Shown here one piece after another: positions 59,336 through 64,000 of a stretch of DNA of 64,000 nt. Source of the DNA: Anaeramoeba flamelloides (lineage: Eukaryota; Metamonada; Anaeramoebidae). The notes under the pieces are model-generated. The model did not search any database and was not told the DNA's origin. It saw only the letters and a list, made by a program, of their open reading frames with translations. The first letter of the stretch is position 1. Each line of letters begins with the position of its first letter. The stretch is from the NCBI GenBank assembly GCA_027625915.1, contig JANTQA010000023.1, positions 2,480,001 through 2,544,000 on the forward strand, written 5' to 3'. The position numbers and the translations under genes are program-made.

Positions 59336-59607
59336 TTATTTTAATAAAAAAATAATAAAAAAAAAAAACTATTTTATCAATATAATCTCAATTTTTTAAT
59401 TGTTCAACATGACTAAAATTAAAATATCAAATAATTTTTTAAAAAAAATTTTGAGAGAATCTACGATCACACGCCACTAAAATAAAATGTTCATATCTCA
59501 TCTTTCTCAAATTTTTTACATGTCTTATGGTGTAGCTACTCCCTTAAGTTCCAAATTAACAAATTAACAAAAATATTTTATAATAATTTCAAAAAGAATC
59601 ACAATAA

Positions 59608-61298
59608 TTAAGGACTACGTTTGCAATTCAACAATTTTTCTCAACCCGATATGTTCCAATCTCATTTATATTATGATTGAATGATCTTTAAAATATTCTC
59701 CAATTTGGATCAAAAAATCATTTTGTGTCATTTTTTACATGAAAAATGAAAAAGAAATTTTGAGATACGTGAACTCGAACACCTTGTTAAGGATGGTAAA
59801 AATGAAAAAGAAAAATAACCACGAGTTTCTTACACAAAAAAATACTTCTGAATAAACAACTTTAAATCTAAAAGATAGTGTTCTGTAAGATTTTTGATCA
59901 TTGAGTTACTTTGAATTGTTACATTGCCTCCACAAACAACTAACCCGTTCCAACCCTCCAGAAAAAAATTATAAGACAACTAAATTGGTTGTCTATTATA
60001 AAAGTGTGTTTTTTGAAATATCAAATTCAATTTCGATCTTAAGATCAAAATTTGCAACTTCTCTTACTTCATTAGAGAGTTATTTTTTTTGTAAAAACCA
60101 AAACAAAAATTAAATTTTCTCAAAATAAAAAAAATCACAAAAATCATAGAAATCTCAAGAATTGAAATCACAGAAACCATGGAAACTTGAAAGTATTTTT
60201 CGATCTTTGTTTTTCAATTGTTTAAAGCTGAGATTTTAACAATTTTAGAAATTGAAGATCCACGTTAATGTGTAGTATTTTTTAGAATTTATTTGTCAAT
60301 TTCCCAAAGCAAAAAATGGATAACTTGTTTTTAATCTTCTATTTTAAATTTTATAGTTTATGATGAGCTTTAATAACCCTTTTACGGGTTGTTCTACAAA
60401 ATAAAATTTCAGAATAGAAAATCAATTTCAAGGCCTTATAAATTTTCACGGTAGTGCTGGAACAAGCTGTACTAACTAACAAAGCGGTGTGATTATGTAT
60501 TATTTTACTTTTTGTTTATTTGGCTTTTGTTCTTTTTGTTTTTCCTTGAATTAAATCTCCCAGCCATTACTAAGAGGGGAGTGTTTCTTCTGATTGTTTG
60601 TGGAACAACACGATCCATGCCAAACGTACTTTACATTTTTTAATGCTTTTTTGATAAAATTTTTTTTGTTTGGATCATTTCTCTGAAAACACAATTTGTT
60701 GTATCAAGAGAAATTGGGTTGAGGTTGTGTGGGAAAGGTTTTGAAGAATTCTTAATGTTCGGATCATTTGGATTTAATAATTGCAAAAATTAGTCAGTTT
60801 TTTTTATTTTAAAAAAAAATATTGTGTCAGTTGAGAAAAAATGATCATTCAATTTTGGGAAATGAGGATTTTAGTGGATTTAATCCAACTCCAAACACTT
60901 TATCGTACACACTATTCAAAAAATGTCTTTCTTGTAAAACAACAGACTTTTTCATCAAAAATTTTTCACTTTTCTCCTTATTGACGCTCTATGTCATTTT
61001 TTAAAACCTTCTCAGCTTATCTCAGAATCAGAAAAATAAACTATTTAAATGGTCAACAATGTGTAAGGGTTTTAAAAAATGACATAGAAGGTCATTTTTT
61101 CATAAAGTCGATTTTTCGCAACCTTCTTTGTCATTTTGAGATACGAGTCTAAAAAATTCAGACCTTTTCTGAAAAAAAATTTGACATTTTTTCCTTCTCA
61201 GATCTCACTGAATAAAAATTTGTGAGATTTACAAACCAACAAACCCTCTTCAAAATACACTGATACTTGAAATTTCAATTGCAAACGTCGTCGTTAAT
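59608..61298 (+). mobile_element. Family D element, longest copy (about 1.7 kb)
   Basis: Ends AGGACTACGTTTGCAATTCA (59611 on) and its diverged complement near 61275-61298 (AATTGCAAACGTCGTCGTTA) suggest terminal inverted repeats next to TA. Coding-like remnants EILRYVNSNTLLRMVKMK and LFKKCLSC..FFIKNF parallel those at 36-37 kb. A smaller element lies inside (59938-60475). No transposase motif identified. Confidence 0.62.
59938..60475. mobile_element. Element nested in family D, with possible 7-bp duplication
   Basis: Inverted ends CCGTTCCAACCCTCC... and ...GTGCTGGAACAAGCTGTACT belong to the 3030-3275 end family. AACTAAC flanks both sides (left just before 59945, right after 60464), and related uninterrupted sequence at 47.27 kb and 36.65 kb supports an insertion. 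Confidence 0.55.
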
Positions 61299-62295
61299 AA
61301 AAATAAAAGAATTTCTTTGTACAAAGAACAGTTCAAATCAATTTTTTCTTTTTATTTAACAAGAAAAAATATGAGAAAAACAATCAAACAATTTATTGAA
61401 AAAATCTCACAAAATACTTTTTATAAAACATGGAAATTGGACTTATAATCTGAAAAAATACTTTTGAATTTGATTTTTATTGATCAACAATTAATAAAAC
61501 AATCTTATTTATTTTATCTGGGTTGGTAATAACCATAAAGATTAAATATATCAATATACGTTACAATTATTTCTTCCCTTTTTACAAGATTTTTAAGGAT
61601 TGGAATATTGGCTATATTGTGAATAAACTTTATTATCATAATTTATAAATAATTAAAGTAATAGTTTTATCGAACTTGATCTTTCCACTTTTAGATTTTT
61701 TCCTGCAAGTGATGTGTAGTTGGAATTTGAGGAAAATATTTAAGCTATTTTATTTATTTTTGTTAGTGCTACTACCAATTTTAAAAGTCTCTACTTGAGA
61801 AAAAAAGGTTTTGTTTTGGGGTTTAAAATTATAAATGGGCATGAAAATGGATTTTTTTTAAATTCAACTATAAAATATTCCCTTTAATAGATAATAATTA
61901 ATAATTTTGAAAACGCCCGATACTTTTAAAAAAACTCAAACCCCCCCCCAAAAAATATCTAATAATAAATATTATGTTTCCTATGTTTTCCAGGATTCAA
62001 ATTAATGGTGAAAAACCGAACAAAAATGTCTGTAGATTGCTGTAAAGTGCCCAGGTAATCCAAAATTCGAAAGAATAAAGAAAAATCAAAGATTACACTC
62101 AATTTTTTTAAAGAAATGGAAAACTAAAACGAAGTATTCTTGACTTTTATTCAAAATTATTTTATTTAATTTTGGGTTTATTTCAAAAATTTTAAAAAAG
62201 CTAATGGATGTGTAGGTCAAGTGGCTAGGTTTTTTACAATTTCAGTAATTGATCTAAAACTTAACTGTGAAATCAAAAAAAAATATATCTAAACT

Positions 62296-62822
62296 AGATT
62301 CCAAAAATTTGGACACTGTTTAAACAGTTGAAAGAACATCATTACTGCACTTTAAATTCAAATTGGAAAGAATTTCGATTTTACAAACAATTTCATTTTT
62401 TGTCTTTTTTGTTTTGTTTTCATTTCCTTTTTTGCAGTTATTTAAACTGTTTCGTTAGATCTCGAATTTTTTTTTCAATGATTGATAGAAGGTCAGTGTT
62501 GAGTTTTTTAAATTGGAAAATCAAATACAATTGGTAGATGGTATCTTATCATTTGATCGATCAACAATTGTTGGTGAAATTTCAACAAATTTACCAATAC
62601 ATTTTTTGTTCAGCTCGTTTAATTATTTTGGACACACCTGTTTTTATTTTTGAGTTTTTAATTTTTTTCTTTTATTTGGATGAAAATGATTACTTATAAA
62701 AACATTAATACCATGTAATTTAAATGTATTTTTATATTATGTTTGATAAAATACAATAAATTGGGTTTTTTTTTTGCCTATTTTTGATTTTGGGTGTGTC
62801 CAAATTTTTGGAACAGGGTTTA
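62296..62822 (+). mobile_element. Tc1-like non-autonomous element, copy 2
   Basis: Terminal inverted repeats TTCCAAAAATTTGGACAC (62298 on) and GTGTCCAAATTTTTGGAA (ending near 62811) are a typical Tc1-group end. Inside is a second GGACACACCTG motif at about 62630. The plus frame 62328-62537 is poorly composed, and no DDE motif is visible. Confidence 0.78.
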
Positions 62823-64000
62823 TTTTTTAATTTAAAATAATAAATAATTCTTAAATAGTTAAAATATTTTATTCCCCATTAGAAAGATATTTAATAAATG
62901 TAAAATACTTTTTAAAGATTTTATTATAATATTTTTAATGTGAAGAAAAAAAAATTCAATTTTTTGATTATTACTATTGAAAAAAATCTTCAGAGAACTT
63001 GTGAAATCGAATTTTTCTAAATTAAATTTGAAAATATCTTTAATAATTATTGTTAATCAAAAATATCTTTTATTAACTATTAATATTTATGAGAAGTGAA
63101 GTTATTAAAAACTGAAAAAGTAAAAAATGTATAATTATTTTTTGAAAAAAAATTTTTAATTATAGTCATGATGTGCAAACAATTATGTATTTATATTTTA
63201 ATTATTATTTACTAAATCTGGAAATATCCAAAACTAAAAAAAAACTTCTTATATGTACACAAGACAGACCTTTCTAAAAAAAAAATAAAACAAGTTATTT
63301 AAAAACCGAAAATATTCTTTAATAGATCATAAAAAAACAAAACAACAACCAATAATTTTTATTATTTTATTAAATTATTGATTTTGTGATTAAATACCTT
63401 ATATTTTTCAACAAGGGAACTCTATATTGTGGGTAAATAATAAAACAATTTTATTTTGGTAATTATTTATAAATTTAGTAAAAAAACCGAAAATATAAAA
63501 TAATTCGTTTTACACTTACACCCCCCACCCAGAAATTAAATAAATAAATTATAAATATTCTCAAATAACTTTTTATAAGAATATAGGGGTTGTTATTAGA
63601 TTTACAGCTAATTACATAAAATTATAAAATATTTGAAATTTCAACATATTTAATAAATCATTAAAAACCAAAGATCAATTAATTCTGATTTGCAAGTATT
63701 AAATATTTGATCTATTTTTTTTGTTTTTTTTTCGATTAAGATTAAAATTTACATGTTTTTAGTTGAAAAAAAGAATCACCAAATAACCAAAATTGTTATT
63801 TCAGAAAAAAATAACAACAGTTTTATGGGTTTTCCTCCCTTTTTTTGAAATATACGAATTTAAACGAAAAATATTAGATATTTTGATAAAAAACTAATTA
63901 TGTACAATTAAATCTCTAAAAATGAAAATTTATTTCTCAAAATTTGATAAAGTTAATATTATCATGTTTAAGTGTAAAATTTATTAAAAATAAGTGATTT

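Larger units (their letters stand above)
58166..59543. mobile_element. 1.38-kb DNA transposon flanked by TTAA
   Basis: Ends GGGAGTAGCCACGG and (inverted) GGGAGTAGCTACACC are flanked by TTAA at 58162-58165 and 59544-59547. This is a piggyBac-type duplication, although TA with one more terminal base fits too. The interior has no transposase and contains a 99-bp hairpin and a Tc1-like element. Confidence 0.72.
59544..64000. other. Transposon-dense, gene-free end of the window
   Basis: Two main elements (59608-61298 and 62296-62822) plus a module of the palindromic family at 62036-62130 (AAGTGCCCAGG and GAAAGAATAAAGAAAAATCA). From 62.83 kb to the end only AT-rich sequence without gene or clear repeat. 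Confidence 0.65.

Overview
This is an intron-bearing, extremely AT-rich eukaryotic nuclear segment: long A and T homopolymers, GT-AG introns with T-rich interiors, a split RNA polymerase III tRNA promoter, and the standard stop codons. Gene content (a tandem-propeller coronin-7, an E6AP/UBE3A-type ubiquitin ligase, an Atg18/WIPI PROPPIN, RRP9) suits a protist, probably amoeboid. The lineage cannot be fixed from this window (an Amoebozoa- or Anaeramoeba-like genome is a guess).

Layout. 1-9.2 kb has no recognisable complete gene and carries several inverted-repeat elements. 9.2-19.4 kb (+) holds a UBE3A-like HECT ligase in at least eight exons, with an AZUL zinc domain at the N-terminus and a complete catalytic HECT domain at the C-terminus. 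19.4-26.3 kb is mostly empty. 26.3-27.1 kb (+) is a two-exon HMG-box protein. 30.7-38.0 kb (-) is one PROPPIN gene whose two exons are 6.27 kb apart. 44.86 kb (-) is tRNA-Ile(AAT). 45.6-50.2 kb (+) is RRP9 (U3-55K) with a 3.3 kb intron. 53.5-56.3 kb (-) is an intronless 914-aa coronin-7, visibly richer in G+C than its surroundings. 56.3-64 kb is a nest of transposable elements.

The main structural theme is repeats. By eye I find at least ten dispersed families. Two are 580-710 bp elements with terminal inverted repeats and TA target duplications. A third is a Tc1-like pair with TTCCAAAAATTTGGACAC ends. There are also several foldback elements, a TTAA-flanked 1.38 kb element, a modular palindromic family, and a 1.3-1.7 kb family with coding-like remnants. 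Many lie inside introns and some inside one another. Introns therefore fall into two classes: about 120-200 bp, or 1.6-6.3 kb when occupied by repeats.

The genes serve unrelated housekeeping roles (ubiquitination, chromatin, autophagy/PI3P sensing, rRNA processing, actin dynamics) and do not form a pathway cluster. No undescribed defence or biosynthetic system is evident. The most notable points are the AZUL-HECT ligase, the giant repeat-filled introns in small genes, and the nested transposon archaeology.
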